Notes: generated by a model from the letters alone, not told the origin. A stretch of 64,000 bases of DNA from Bacteroidales bacterium (GCA_012519055.1 JAAYQU010000049.1:1-64000); one strand, 5' to 3'; shown: positions 55,541 to 64,000, numbered from the stretch's first letter. Program-made: numbers and translations.

Positions 55541-55801
55541 ATGCTTAGAATCAAATTCGTACATACTCCAAAACCCAAACAGTTCAAATACAATCCACGG
55601 TATTACGATCCTGAAAAAGAGGAATTCGAAAAACGTAAAGCCGAATTAAGAAAGCAAAAGGGTTATGATACTGGCAGTAGCATTCGCGGGGCTTTCACAA
55701 ATCGTTCATTAGCAAGACGTAAGGCTCAACGGTCATCCAATATACGGCTACTGATTATTCTTGCAGTTTTATTAATTATAGGCTGGTGGCTACTACAGTA
55801 A
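55541..55801 (+). CDS. Small basic protein with a C-terminal membrane anchor
   Basis: 86 aa. A highly charged first half (PRYYDPEKEEFEKRKAELRK) and a basic middle precede one C-terminal helix (IRLLIILAVLLIIGWWLL). Tail-anchored topology is expected, with the body in the cytoplasm. The opening LRIKFVHTPKPKQFKYNPRY looks conserved-type rather than random, and a -7 box lies upstream. Function unknown. Confidence 0.75.
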   Translation: MLRIKFVHTPKPKQFKYNPRYYDPEKEEFEKRKAELRKQKGYDTGSSIRGAFTNRSLARRKAQRSSNIRLLIILAVLLIIGWWLLQ

Positions 55802-55839
55802 AACCATTATCAGTCCCAATTTAATGAAAGCCAAAGTCA

Positions 55840-55886
55840 TAATTCGTAATTCATGACTCGTAATTTGTAATTCGTAACTCGCAATT
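55840..55886. repeat. Short degenerate tandem repeat (AATTCGT-type)
   Basis: Units AATTCGT, AATTCATGACTCGT, AATTTGT, AATTCGT, AACTCGC follow one another, downstream of the small tail-anchored gene and just before the yebC promoter. Confidence 0.7.
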
Positions 55887-55904
55887 GAAAAAAAAGTACG
55901 TTAC

Positions 55905-55936
55905 TTTGTCCACCCAACATTAAAATTGTAAATTTG
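55905..55936 (+). promoter_or_regulatory. Promoter of yebC
   Basis: TTTG (55905-55908), 20 nt, TAAATTTG (55929-55936), 38 nt before the ATG at 55975. Confidence 0.75.
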
Positions 55937-55974
55937 TGACATCAAACAAAAAAATATAAGAAAACTCCATTATC

Positions 55975-56685
55975 ATGGGAAGAGCATTTGAATATAGACG
56001 CGCAGCCAAAGAGAAACGTTGGGACAAAATGTCGAAAATATTCCCTAAATTGGCGAAATCCATTACAATAGCAGCGAAAGAGGGCGGACCAGACCCCGAC
56101 CTAAACGCAAAACTAAGAACGGCAATCTTGAACGCCAAAGCTCAAAATATGCCCAAAGATAATATCGATGCAGCTATAAAACGAGCCGCGGGCAAAGATT
56201 GCGAGGACTACAGCGAAGTTCTGTACGAAGGGAAAGGTCCTCATGGAGTTATGGTCGTGGTGGAATGTGCTACTGATAACCCAACGAGAACCGTTGCCAA
56301 CGTAAAATCGTACTTCAATAAAGCCGGTGGTAGCTTAGTGCCAACAGGCTCATTCGAGTTTATGTTTACGCGTAAAGCAGTTTTTGAAATCACAAAGACA
56401 GATGACATTGATATTGAGGCGATTGAGCTAGAGTTGATAGATGCAGGATTAAGTGAACTTGAAGAACACGAAGATACAATATATCTATATGCCGATTACG
56501 TAAATTTTGGAACAATGTCCAAAGCTCTGGAAGATCTGAATATAGAGCCTGAAAAATCGTCATTGCAACGAATACCAAACACAACGGTTGAGTTTACCGA
56601 AGAGCAGTTAGTCGATATAGAAAAAATGCTCGACAAAATTGAAGATGATGATGATATTCAAGCTGTTTATACAAATATTGAATAG
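55975..56685 (+). CDS. YebC/PmpR-family regulator (TACO1-like)
   Basis: 236 aa. The opening [20 protein letters not shown], then [37 protein letters not shown] and [21 protein letters not shown] are family hallmarks. Members act as transcriptional regulators or as translation factors that relieve ribosome stalling; the choice cannot be made from sequence. The acidic C-terminal end ([17 protein letters not shown]) is typical of Bacteroidota. Transketolase follows after 25 nt. Confidence 0.93.
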   Translation: MGRAFEYRRAAKEKRWDKMSKIFPKLAKSITIAAKEGGPDPDLNAKLRTAILNAKAQNMPKDNIDAAIKRAAGKDCEDYSEVLYEGKGPHGVMVVVECATDNPTRTVANVKSYFNKAGGSLVPTGSFEFMFTRKAVFEITKTDDIDIEAIELELIDAGLSELEEHEDTIYLYADYVNFGTMSKALEDLNIEPEKSSLQRIPNTTVEFTEEQLVDIEKMLDKIEDDDDIQAVYTNIE

Positions 56686-56710
56686 TTATTAATTTGTAAA
56701 ACCATTAGTA

Positions 56711-57556
56711 ATGAGCAATATAAAAAGATTAGAAGATATAGCAACTCAAGTACGTCGCGATATTATTAGAATGGTACATGGAGCAAAATCAGGGCACCCT
56801 GGAGGCTCTTTGGGTTGTGCCGATTTTGTGACAGCCCTCTATTTCGAAATTATGGATCACAATCCAAAAAAATTCGATATGAACGGAAAGAACCAAGACC
56901 TCTTCTTTCTCTCAATCGGACACACTTCACCCTTGTTTTACAGTGTGTTGGCACGTTCGGGCTATTTTGATGTAAAAGAACTGGCAACATTCCGTAAATT
57001 AAATACAAGGCTTCAGGGTCACCCAACTACACATGACAACCTGCCGGGAGTGAGAATAGCGTCAGGATCATTAGGACAGGGGCTTTCTGTAGCATGTGGA
57101 GCAGCACTATCCAAAAAACTTAACGGGGATAAAAAGTTGGTTTACGCGCTACTCGGCGATGGCGAGATACAAGAGGGGCAGATTTGGGAAGCTGCTATGT
57201 TCGCTTCTGCAAGAAAAATTGACAATCTAATCGCAACCGTTGATTATAACGGCAAGCAGATTGACGGACCAGTTAAAGATGTTCTCGATTTAGGAAATCT
57301 ACGAGCCAAGTGGGAAGCATTCGGCTGGACAGTTGTAGAAATGAATGGCAACAATATGGCTGATGTTGTTAAAAACATTAATCACGCTAAAACGTTGACA
57401 GGCAAAGGGAAACCCGTCTGTATTATTATGAAAACCGAAATGGGTTGCGGAGTAGATTTTATGATGGGAACTCACAAATGGCACGGAGTAGCGCCAAATG
57501 ACGAACAAACCCAAAAAGCTCTTGCACAACTACCAGAAACGTTAGGCGATTATTAA
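56711..57556 (+). CDS. Transketolase, N-terminal (thiamine-diphosphate-binding) subunit only
   Basis: 281 aa. The PP domain is complete: HGAKSGHPGGSLGCADFVTA, SIGHTSPLFYSVLARSGYF, GSLGQGLSVACGAALSKKL and the ThDP motif GDGEIQEGQIWEAAMFA. It ends naturally at THKWHGVAPNDEQTQKAL with LAQLPETLGDY. A functional split transketolase also needs the Pyr/C-terminal subunit. It usually follows directly, but here the next gene is a glycerophosphotransferase and no such subunit occurs in the remaining 6.4 kb or elsewhere in the window. The partner must be elsewhere, or this copy is specialised. Confidence 0.92.
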   Translation: MSNIKRLEDIATQVRRDIIRMVHGAKSGHPGGSLGCADFVTALYFEIMDHNPKKFDMNGKNQDLFFLSIGHTSPLFYSVLARSGYFDVKELATFRKLNTRLQGHPTTHDNLPGVRIASGSLGQGLSVACGAALSKKLNGDKKLVYALLGDGEIQEGQIWEAAMFASARKIDNLIATVDYNGKQIDGPVKDVLDLGNLRAKWEAFGWTVVEMNGNNMADVVKNINHAKTLTGKGKPVCIIMKTEMGCGVDFMMGTHKWHGVAPNDEQTQKALAQLPETLGDY

Positions 57557-57605
57557 TTTTTTAAAGGCGAGATAAGCAAACTATTCCGCACTTTTTTATA
57601 ACTAA

Positions 57606-58952
57606 ATGAAGTTTTTACTATTAATAGAGTCGATATTGCAAAAGCTACTACCCAAAAAGTGGAGACTTGCATTATCGAAACTAAGGATAAAAGTTTATTG
57701 GTTTATAAGTTGGTGTGGAAAACCATATTTCTATTATCGGCAAGCCAAATACAAAAAGATTGTCGCAAAAACAGGTAAAAAAGAGAGACTTAAGGTTGCT
57801 TTTTTCGCTTTTCAAGACTCTATTTGGAAGTATGATTCGCTCTACAGAAACTTAGAAAATCACCCAAAATTCGACCCAATAGTAGTGGTAATCCCTTACG
57901 TCACGTACGGAGATGAAGCTATGCTGGCAGAGATGAATAAAACAGCTGAAGCTTTTGTAAATAAGGGATATAAAGTAGTTAAATCATATAACGAAGAGAC
58001 AAAACAATTTATTTCGGTAAAAAAGGAGATAGACCCTAACATAATATTTTTCACCACCCCATTTCGTTTAACATCGCCTAAGTTTCAAATATCCAACTAT
58101 TTAGACCGACTAACAGCATACGTTCCGTATGGTATTATGGCTGTAAAAATGGAGGAGGATCAATATAACCAAATGTTTCACAATCTAGCGTGGCGTTGCT
58201 ATTACGAAACGTCCATTCACAAAGATATGGCTAAAAACGTATCTCACATAAAGGCAAAAAATGTAGTTGTAACAGGGTATCCGTTGGCTGATAAATATTT
58301 AGATACATCTTACAAACCAAAAGAGGTTTGGAAAAATGCAGATCCTTCAGTAAAACGAATAATATGGGCGCCACATCACACATTGGAAGCAAACGCGACC
58401 CTTAGTAGTTATTCAAATTTTTTAACATATAGCGAGTACTTTTTTAAACTAATAGAAAAATTAAATCACAAAATTCAAATAGCATTTAAACCGCACCCAA
58501 TACTAAAACTCAAGCTATATAATCACACTGAATGGGGGAAAGAGCGAACCGACCAATACTATTTACGTTGGGCAACAATGCAGAATTGTCAACTGGAAGA
58601 AGGTGACTATGACGATCTGTTCTTAACATCAGATGCTTTGATACACGATAGTATCTCGTTTATATCGGAGTACTGTTTTACAGGAAAGCCGGCACTTTTT
58701 ACTGTAAGCGATAAGAAAATAGCTGATAGGTTCAATGTTTTTGGAACTAAAGCATTCCAATTGTCGTATATGGCTTATAGTGAGTCAGATATATGTCAAT
58801 TTATTGAAAATGTAGTTTTAAATGGCAATGACAGTCGAAAAAATGAAAGACAAACATTTGTAAATGATATATTAAAACCACCGCATAATCAAACCGCTGT
58901 AAGTAATATTATTAACGATTTAGTCGAAAATATTTGGCAAAAAGAGCAGTAG
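57606..58952 (+). CDS. CDP-glycerol-type glycerophosphotransferase family protein
   Basis: 448 aa, no signal peptide, basic N terminus that could lie on the membrane. GT-B-like fold: RLKVAFFAFQDSIWKYDSLY, PNIIFFTTPFRLTSPKF, VVTGYPLADKYL, IIWAPHHTLEANATLS, IAFKPHPILKLKLYNH, and LFLTSDALIHDSISFISEY followed by FTGKPALFTV. The last two carry the CDP-binding pattern of TagF/TarF-like enzymes. These add polyol-phosphate units to capsules or teichoic-acid-like polymers. In a Gram-negative species the acceptor is probably a capsule or O-antigen. It lies 49 nt after the transketolase subunit. Confidence 0.8.
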   Translation: MKFLLLIESILQKLLPKKWRLALSKLRIKVYWFISWCGKPYFYYRQAKYKKIVAKTGKKERLKVAFFAFQDSIWKYDSLYRNLENHPKFDPIVVVIPYVTYGDEAMLAEMNKTAEAFVNKGYKVVKSYNEETKQFISVKKEIDPNIIFFTTPFRLTSPKFQISNYLDRLTAYVPYGIMAVKMEEDQYNQMFHNLAWRCYYETSIHKDMAKNVSHIKAKNVVVTGYPLADKYLDTSYKPKEVWKNADPSVKRIIWAPHHTLEANATLSSYSNFLTYSEYFFKLIEKLNHKIQIAFKPHPILKLKLYNHTEWGKERTDQYYLRWATMQNCQLEEGDYDDLFLTSDALIHDSISFISEYCFTGKPALFTVSDKKIADRFNVFGTKAFQLSYMAYSESDICQFIENVVLNGNDSRKNERQTFVNDILKPPHNQTAVSNIINDLVENIWQKEQ

Positions 58953-59009
58953 CGATGTCTGGGCTGTAGTATTTGTACAATCGGTGTTAATTTGTTTCTA
59001 AAAAAAATG

Positions 59010-59017
59010 TAACTTTG
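59010..59017 (+). promoter_or_regulatory. Possible promoter (-7 box) of the HAD/nucleotidyltransferase/methyltransferase group
   Basis: TAACTTTG followed by CAC, 32 nt before the ATG at 59050. A TTTG lies 15 nt upstream, which is shorter than the usual spacing, so the -33 box is uncertain. Confidence 0.5.
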
Positions 59018-59049
59018 CACATTTTGTATTAACTGAAAACATAAACCCT

Positions 59050-59646
59050 ATGAAGTTCGTTTTCGATTTAGACGGTACTATAACATCACAGGAAACACTT
59101 CCGCTAATAGCCTCGCATTTTAAAATTGAAGCTGAGATTTCGGAGCTGACGCGTGAAACTATTCAAGGAAATATCCCATTTGTAGAAAGCTTTATTCGTA
59201 GAGTTCATATTCTGGGTGATTTACCTGTAGATCAAATAGATAGATTGTTAGGAGAAGTTGAACTATATCCAAATCTTCTTAAATTTATAAAAGAGAATAT
59301 TAACAGTTGTGTTATTGCAACCGGAAACCTTGACTGTTGGGTAAAAACATTAGTAGAAAAGGTTGGATGTGAGGCATTTACATCAACGGCAAAAGTAAAA
59401 AACAATAAAGTAGAAAAAATTGAAAAAATCTTAAAAAAGGAAGATGTTGTAAAACATTATCAAAAAATGGGAGAGACAGTTGTGTTTGTTGGCGACGGGA
59501 ACAACGATGTTGAGGCAATGCGTATTGCCGATATTTCTATAGCAGTTGGCACAACGCATCATCCGGCTAACAGCATACTTCCATTTACTGATTATCTGAT
59601 ATTTAACGAAAAATCGCTATGTCTGCAGCTAAATCAATTATTATAA
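59050..59646 (+). CDS. HAD-IB phosphatase, phosphoserine-phosphatase-like
   Basis: 198 aa. The HAD motifs are intact: KFVFDLDGTITSQETLP, CVIATGNLDCWV, the Lys in the middle region, and VVFVGDGNNDVEAMRIADIS. The short helical cap fits the SerB-like group, but the context (nucleotidyltransferase overlapping by 28 nt, methyltransferase, glycerophosphotransferase) suggests it acts on a phosphorylated sugar, polyol or amino-alcohol in a surface pathway. Substrate is inference. Confidence 0.8.
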   Translation: MKFVFDLDGTITSQETLPLIASHFKIEAEISELTRETIQGNIPFVESFIRRVHILGDLPVDQIDRLLGEVELYPNLLKFIKENINSCVIATGNLDCWVKTLVEKVGCEAFTSTAKVKNNKVEKIEKILKKEDVVKHYQKMGETVVFVGDGNNDVEAMRIADISIAVGTTHHPANSILPFTDYLIFNEKSLCLQLNQLL

Positions 59647-60251
59647 GTTGTGCCGGAGTAGGCTCACGCTTAGGACTTGGACAAACAAAAGCTTTGGTAA
59701 AAATCAATGACCGAACAATTATTTCTTGGCAACTTGAACTATTTAAAGATATTGAGGATGTAAGAATTGTGATAGGTTATCAGGCAAAAGAGGTTGTAAA
59801 AGAGGTACTTAAGCATCGCAAAGATGTGATTTTTGTGTACAACCACGAGTATTACAGTACTAAAACCGGGGCAAGTTTTTATTTGGGTTGTCGTCACGGA
59901 AATGAGTATGCAATAGAGTGGGACGGTGACCTATTGGTTCATCCCGACGATGTTAAAAAGCTACTACAGGAGCCCGGCGAATTTATTGGTTACTCCGAAA
60001 TTACGTCAGATGAAGCCGTTTATGTTCAAACTGACAAACAGGGTAATGTTTTAGCATTCTCTTGGGAATCTGGACAATATGAGTGGACAGGACCAGCATG
60101 CATAAAACGCGACAAGGTAGTTTTTACAAAAGGTAATGTCTTTGAACAAATTGAACCTCATTTGCCAATTAAAGGCGTAAAAATAAGAGCATACGATATT
60201 GATACTTACGATGATTATAAACGTGTATCCGAATTTGTAAAATCTTGGTAG
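59619..60251 (+). CDS. Sugar- or polyol-phosphate nucleotidyltransferase (LicC/GlmU-N-like)
   Basis: 210 aa. The N-terminal NTP-binding signature SCAGVGSRLGLGQTKALVKI is followed by VRIVIGYQAKEVVKE, VYNHEYYSTKTGASFYLG, EWDGDLLVHPDDV (metal-binding Asp), and late DTYDDYKRV. Compact size and YNHEYYSTKTGASF point to the LicC-like CTP:phosphocholine or related cytidylyltransferases rather than hexose-1-phosphate enzymes. The 28-nt overlap with the HAD gene implies coupled translation. It probably makes the CDP-activated donor for a surface group. Confidence 0.8.
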   Translation: MSAAKSIIISCAGVGSRLGLGQTKALVKINDRTIISWQLELFKDIEDVRIVIGYQAKEVVKEVLKHRKDVIFVYNHEYYSTKTGASFYLGCRHGNEYAIEWDGDLLVHPDDVKKLLQEPGEFIGYSEITSDEAVYVQTDKQGNVLAFSWESGQYEWTGPACIKRDKVVFTKGNVFEQIEPHLPIKGVKIRAYDIDTYDDYKRVSEFVKSW

Positions 60252-60254
60252 AAT

Positions 60255-60893
60255 ATGGACAACACCCTTTCAAAAGCGTTTTTTGCAAATATGGCAAAAA
60301 ATCAGCCTGACCAAAAAAGTGTTAAAATCAACTCATTCAATGATTACACACAATACGATGTTGATTTTATTCTTAAGTATGCCAGTCAGAATACATCAGT
60401 TTTAGATGTAGCGTCAGGAACAGGACTGATTATAAATAAGTTATACGATAAGGTGAAAGACATTACAGCAGTTGAACTTTTCACTGATTTTTCTAAATTT
60501 ATTGTCGAAGCACCGAATGTTATAGTTGTCAATCAAGATGTTGCAAAATTTGACACAAAAAAAACATTCGATTTAGTAACAATGTTTGGCATAATGCAAT
60601 ATTTCAACGAAGAAGAGAGCCGTGAGATTTATAAAAAGTATTTTAATTTTGTAAAAAAAGGCGGAACCATTATAGTTAAAGGACAGCTTGGTGTTAAAGA
60701 AGATGTTACTGTATCGGGCTTTTCTGAGGAGCTTAAAACTAACTACTATTCACAATACAGATTCAAAGAAAAAGAGATTGAGATGATTGAAAGTGCAGGT
60801 TTTAATAACTCGCAACTTTTTGATATCTATCCAAAGGAGTGCAATAGGTGGGAGAATACTCATTTTTATGCAATTGTGGCAAATAAGCCTTAA
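60255..60893 (+). CDS. Class I SAM-dependent methyltransferase
   Basis: 212 aa. The SAM-binding motif I reads SVLDVASGTGLIINKLYD, with motif II acidic end AVELFTDFS, then NQDVAKFDTKKTFDLVTMFG and KKGGTIIVKGQLG. Starts 3 nt after the nucleotidyltransferase stop, so the two are cotranscribed. Target unknown; methylation of the CDP-linked intermediate or of the finished surface group would fit. Confidence 0.85.
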   Translation: MDNTLSKAFFANMAKNQPDQKSVKINSFNDYTQYDVDFILKYASQNTSVLDVASGTGLIINKLYDKVKDITAVELFTDFSKFIVEAPNVIVVNQDVAKFDTKKTFDLVTMFGIMQYFNEEESREIYKKYFNFVKKGGTIIVKGQLGVKEDVTVSGFSEELKTNYYSQYRFKEKEIEMIESAGFNNSQLFDIYPKECNRWENTHFYAIVANKP

Positions 60894-60972
60894 TTAGAAT
60901 TGTTTGAGGTTTAAAACATCAGTTTTTTTAAAAATAATCTTTTTTAGAACACTCTTATTTCAAAAAAGTAAT

Positions 60973-60980
60973 TACCTTTG
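60973..60980 (+). promoter_or_regulatory. -7 box of the tRNA-Leu promoter
   Basis: TACCTTTG, 11 nt before the tRNA 5' end, the same spacing as at the tRNA-Ser promoter. No clear -33 TTTG. Confidence 0.6.
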
Positions 60981-60991
60981 CAACGCAATTT

Positions 60992-61073
60992 GCGGATGTG
61001 GCGTAATTGGTAGCCGCGCTAGACTTAGGATCTAGTGTCGAAAGACGTGGGGGTTCGAGTCCCTTCATCCGCA
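60992..61073 (+). tRNA. tRNA-Leu, anticodon TAG
   Basis: 82 nt with the long variable arm of leucine tRNAs (TGTCGAAAGACGT). Acceptor GCGGATG/CATCCGC, anticodon stem CTAGA/TCTAG with loop CTTAGGA (anticodon TAG), discriminator A. CCA not encoded. Confidence 0.95.
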
Positions 61074-61090
61074 CAGCAAATATGAAAAAG

Positions 61091-61124
61091 AACCGTCAAC
61101 GGAAACGCTTGGCGGTTTTTTTTA
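61091..61124 (+). terminator. Intrinsic terminator after tRNA-Leu
   Basis: AACCGTCAACG, loop GAAA, CGCTTGGCGGTT with one bulge, then a T-run of eight, 18 nt after the tRNA. Confidence 0.8.
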
Positions 61125-61291
61125 GTTTATGTCAATTTTATTGTAAATTTGTCGGTTTAAAAAACCTAAACTTTAAGAAATTAGAAAATAAAATAACAGA
61201 ACAGCAGTTTAGCATAGGCAAGATATGAACAAAAATACCAAACCTTGAACTTAAATTGTTGATTGCTAATGACCTTAAAAATAATAAAAAA

Positions 61292-62638
61292 ATGAAAGTC
61301 GAATTAAATAAAATCGATGACTTAAATGCTGAGTTAACTGTACAAATCAGCGCTGAGGACTATAATCCAAGAATTGAAAAAACACTCAAAGAGTATCGTA
61401 AAAACGCGCAGATGCCGGGTTTTCGCAAAGGAATGGTGCCCTATGGACACATCAAGCGAATTTACGGAAACGGCGTTAAAGCGCAAGAAATTCAGGGACT
61501 TGTCTCTGAATCAGTTTCAGAATATTTAAAAACTGGAGAAGTTGATATTTTAGGTGATCCTCTAATGAATATAGATAAAACTGATAAAATCAAGGGTTTA
61601 GATAATTCCGACGATATTAACTTTGTATTTGACTTAGGCTTACGACCCCAATTTGAAGTTAAACTTTCAAAGAGAAACAAAATACCATACTACAAAATCG
61701 ACATCACAAAAGAGTATATCAATGATACAGTCAATAATATAGCAATGCGAAACGGCACATTGGACGATGTTGATGAGATTGCTGAAAGTGACATGATTAT
61801 GTGTAGTGTAAGGCAACTAGACAGTGAAGGGAAAATTTTAGAGGACGGGATTGTTAATGAGTCAACATATATAAGAATTGAAAGTATAGAGGATGCTAAA
61901 TCGAAGAAAAAATTTATCGGCAAGAAAAAGGACGAAAAGGTAATATTTAACCCAAAGAAAGCAGTAAAAAATGCAACCGAAATTGCAGCAATGCTCAAAA
62001 TAGAAAAAGAAGACGCAGAGGCACTCGACTGTAATTTTGAAGCTACTATAATAGAAATCAAAAGATTGAAAAAAGCTGAGATAAATACCGAGCTATTTGA
62101 TAAAGTTTATCCGGGAAAAGAGATAAAAACCGAAGAGCAATTCAAAGAAGCTATTTTTTCTGAAATAGAAAAATCTAACCATTATAGTCACGAATCGAAG
62201 TTCTTAGAGACAGCAACTAAATACTTAACCGAAAAAATCGACCCCAAACTGCCCGAAGAATTTTTAAAACGCTGGTTAGTTGATACAGAAAAAGTTGCAG
62301 AAGATAAGATAGATGAAGTGTGGGATAATTACCGAAAAATATTCCAATGGAGAATTATTGTTGATAAAATTGCTAGCGATAACGATGTTAAGATTGAAGA
62401 AAACGATGTAATGGAGAGAGTTAAAGAAGATCAAAGAATGGCATTTTTACGTTACAATATAACTGATATTCCAGATGAAACTCTAACGCAAATGGCTATA
62501 AAGAGACTTAGTGAGGAAGAAAACGCATATGGTCATTACTTCTCTTTAGCTGCCGAAAACAAGGTTCTTGAGTTGCTTAAAGAGATAGTAAATGTTGAAG
62601 AAACCGTTGTTCCTGTAGATGATTTTTTTAATAAATAA
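61292..62638 (+). CDS. tig: Trigger factor (ribosome-associated chaperone and prolyl isomerase)
   Basis: 448 aa from the ATG at 61292 (MKVELNKIDDLNAELTVQIS); the frame extends to 61256, but the extra residues are not family-like. The ribosome-binding signature GFRKGMVPYGHIKRIYG is present (GFRxGKxP in E. coli; here GFRKGMVP). The PPIase domain around residues 150-240 is degenerate, as usual in Bacteroidota, and the C-terminal helical arms follow. TAAATTTG at 61144-61151 is a possible -7 box. First gene of tig-clpP-clpX. Confidence 0.95.
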   Translation: MKVELNKIDDLNAELTVQISAEDYNPRIEKTLKEYRKNAQMPGFRKGMVPYGHIKRIYGNGVKAQEIQGLVSESVSEYLKTGEVDILGDPLMNIDKTDKIKGLDNSDDINFVFDLGLRPQFEVKLSKRNKIPYYKIDITKEYINDTVNNIAMRNGTLDDVDEIAESDMIMCSVRQLDSEGKILEDGIVNESTYIRIESIEDAKSKKKFIGKKKDEKVIFNPKKAVKNATEIAAMLKIEKEDAEALDCNFEATIIEIKRLKKAEINTELFDKVYPGKEIKTEEQFKEAIFSEIEKSNHYSHESKFLETATKYLTEKIDPKLPEEFLKRWLVDTEKVAEDKIDEVWDNYRKIFQWRIIVDKIASDNDVKIEENDVMERVKEDQRMAFLRYNITDIPDETLTQMAIKRLSEEENAYGHYFSLAAENKVLELLKEIVNVEETVVPVDDFFNK

Positions 62639-62650
62639 AACCAAAAAGAC

Positions 62651-63340
62651 ATGTTTCCACAAAATGAATTTAAAAAATATGCTGTTAAACACCACGGAAT
62701 AAACAGCATGACTTATGATCGCTATACTTCAATCGTAAGTAATTACATATCACCAACAATTATCGAGGAGCGTCAGTTAAACGTTGCCAGTATGGACGTT
62801 TTTTCACGTCTGATGATGGATAGAATTATATTTCTGGGGCTTCCAATAGACGATTATGTAGCAAATATCGTTCAAGCTCAATTACTGTTTTTAGAATCAA
62901 CCGATCCTGCAAAAGACATCCAAATTTATTTTAACACACCGGGTGGCAGTGTACACGCTGGACTTGCCATTTATGACACAATGCAATTTATTTCTGCAGA
63001 CGTTGCAACCATTTGCACAGGAATGGCTGCAAGCATGGGAGCAGTTCTTCTATGTGCAGGAGCAAAAGGAAAACGTTCAGCATTACTACATAGTCGTGTA
63101 ATGATACACCAACCCATGGGAGGAGCGTCAGGTCAGGCTGATGATATGGAAATTACTGTTAAAGAGATACAAAAGCTTAAGCGCGAGCTGTACGAAATAA
63201 TTGCAAATCACAGTGGAAACGAATACGAAAAAGTTGCAAAAGACAGCGAACGCGACTACTGGATGACAGCCAAAGAAGCATTGGATTATGGTATGATTGA
63301 CGAAGTCTTAGAAAGAAATAAAAACAAGGAACAGAAATAA
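62651..63340 (+). CDS. clpP: ATP-dependent Clp protease, proteolytic subunit
   Basis: 229 aa. The catalytic triad is present: Ser128 in [14 protein letters not shown], His153 in [11 protein letters not shown], and Asp in the SERDYWM region. [20 protein letters not shown] and [20 protein letters not shown] match the family. The N-terminal propeptide-like stretch of about 20 residues ([16 protein letters not shown]) is longer than in E. coli. Starts 12 nt after tig; its TAA shares one base with the clpX ATG. Confidence 0.97.
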   Translation: MFPQNEFKKYAVKHHGINSMTYDRYTSIVSNYISPTIIEERQLNVASMDVFSRLMMDRIIFLGLPIDDYVANIVQAQLLFLESTDPAKDIQIYFNTPGGSVHAGLAIYDTMQFISADVATICTGMAASMGAVLLCAGAKGKRSALLHSRVMIHQPMGGASGQADDMEITVKEIQKLKRELYEIIANHSGNEYEKVAKDSERDYWMTAKEALDYGMIDEVLERNKNKEQK

Positions 63341-64000
63341 TGGGACGATGTTCGTTTTGTGGACGAAAAGAGGGAGAGGTAAGTTTACTTTTATCTGGTA
63401 TAGACAGCTATATTTGCAATTATTGTATTGAGCAGGCACATACCATACTAACGGAAGAAAACAAAAAAAACAGCACCTTTAGTGTTGAAAATGTCAAACT
63501 CCTCAAACCCAAGGAAATCAAAGAGTTTCTTGATCAATATGTTATAGGCCAGCATGATGCAAAAAAATTTCTTTCTGTAGCAGTATATAATCATTATAAA
63601 CGTCTTGTGCAGCAGGGTACTGATGATGGTATCGAAATTGAAAAATCGAATATCATAATGGTAGGCCCAACAGGGACGGGAAAAACGTTGTTGGCAAAAG
63701 CGATAGCCAAAATGTTAGAAGTTCCGTTTGCTATTGTTGATGCAACTGTATTGACTGAAGCGGGATACGTTGGGGAGGATATTGAAAGTCTTATTACCCG
63801 GTTGTTGCAAGCTGCAGACTATGATGTTGCTGCTGCCGAACGTGGAATAGTGTTTATAGATGAAATAGACAAAATAGCACGTAAAAGCGATAACCCTTCA
63901 ATCACACGTGATGTGAGTGGTGAGGGTGTTCAACAAGGATTGCTAAAACTGTTGGAAGGCTCAATAGTAAATGTTCCCCCACAAGGTGGACGTAAACATC
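63340..64000 (+). CDS. clpX: ATP-dependent Clp protease ATP-binding subunit ClpX, 5' part
   Basis: The first 220 codons are in the window; the gene runs off the right edge. The start ATG overlaps the clpP stop (TAATG). A zinc-binding domain ([11 protein letters not shown], then [11 protein letters not shown]) is followed by [16 protein letters not shown], Walker [17 protein letters not shown], the pore loop region [12 protein letters not shown], Walker [13 protein letters not shown] and the [18 protein letters not shown] motif. All features of an active unfoldase seen so far are present. Confidence 0.97.
   Translation, partial: MGRCSFCGRKEGEVSLLLSGIDSYICNYCIEQAHTILTEENKKNSTFSVENVKLLKPKEIKEFLDQYVIGQHDAKKFLSVAVYNHYKRLVQQGTDDGIEIEKSNIIMVGPTGTGKTLLAKAIAKMLEVPFAIVDATVLTEAGYVGEDIESLITRLLQAADYDVAAAERGIVFIDEIDKIARKSDNPSITRDVSGEGVQQGLLKLLEGSIVNVPPQGGRKH

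Noticed and set aside
61007-61228. 73-codon frame starting inside the tRNA-Leu gene
   Set aside because: The first part is tRNA sequence and the next part is the tRNA terminator hairpin, so it is not a protein gene.

Overview
The window looks like chromosomal DNA of a free-living or host-associated member of the Bacteroidota, most likely the order Bacteroidales/Marinilabiliales. It is AT-rich. Many promoters fit the Bacteroidota -33/-7 pattern (TTTG or TTG, 17-20 nt, then TAnnTTTG), and Shine-Dalgarno sequences are not obvious. A PorU-type C25 peptidase and a protein with a type IX secretion sorting tail are present, as are lipoproteins with short lipoboxes, a long-form IspG, and the mutL-rhomboid-rhomboid-endonuclease order. 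I see no rRNA, CRISPR array, insertion sequence, integrase or phage gene, so this is mostly vertical core genome with a few accessory patches.

Layout. 1-6.8 kb: the start of a gene leaving the left edge, a C-terminally shortened MscS-type channel and a very large PorU2-like C25 peptidase. 6.9-17 kb: secreted and envelope proteins (an M23-like/S41 fusion, a Tiki/ChaN-like lipoprotein, GH2 beta-galactosidase, GH20 hexosaminidase). The gaps here are full of palindromes and dispersed repeats, including an approximately 186-bp array of seven hairpins at 17.16-17.34 kb. 17.5-28.4 kb: housekeeping genes (fmt with a GH16-like coiled-coil protein, mutL with two rhomboids and an EEP phosphatase, ispG and mnmE). 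28.5-32 kb: a thioredoxin-like [2Fe-2S] protein, a sensory-type [FeFe]-hydrogenase with a PAS domain, and a SpoIIE/PP2C phosphatase. Together these look like a redox or H2-sensing signalling module. 32-40 kb: small envelope genes, a LiaF-like protein, DUF4407, a SiaC-like phosphoprotein, a lipoprotein/outer-membrane pair, a HAD nucleotidase, GtrA and a CsgG-like protein. 40-45 kb: purS, pssA and an adenosine-kinase-like gene, then a K+-dependent membrane pyrophosphatase. 45-45.4 kb: a tRNA array (Ser, Pro, Arg). 45.5-55 kb: Tex, PASTA protein, T9SS cargo, RluD, LpxB and SpoIID. 56-61 kb: YebC, a lone N-terminal transketolase subunit, and a group resembling a CDP-linked surface-decoration pathway (CDP-glycerol-type glycerophosphotransferase, HAD phosphatase, nucleotidyltransferase, methyltransferase). 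61-64 kb: tRNA-Leu and the protein-quality-control operon tig-clpP-clpX; clpX runs off the right edge.

The most unusual features are three. One is the seven-hairpin element, in which four hairpins share a GTA/TAC triloop on different stems. Another is a dispersed 28-nt palindrome whose copies differ by paired, compensatory changes. The third is the hydrogenase-phosphatase sensor module. Function assignments rest on motif recognition by eye; no database search was run.
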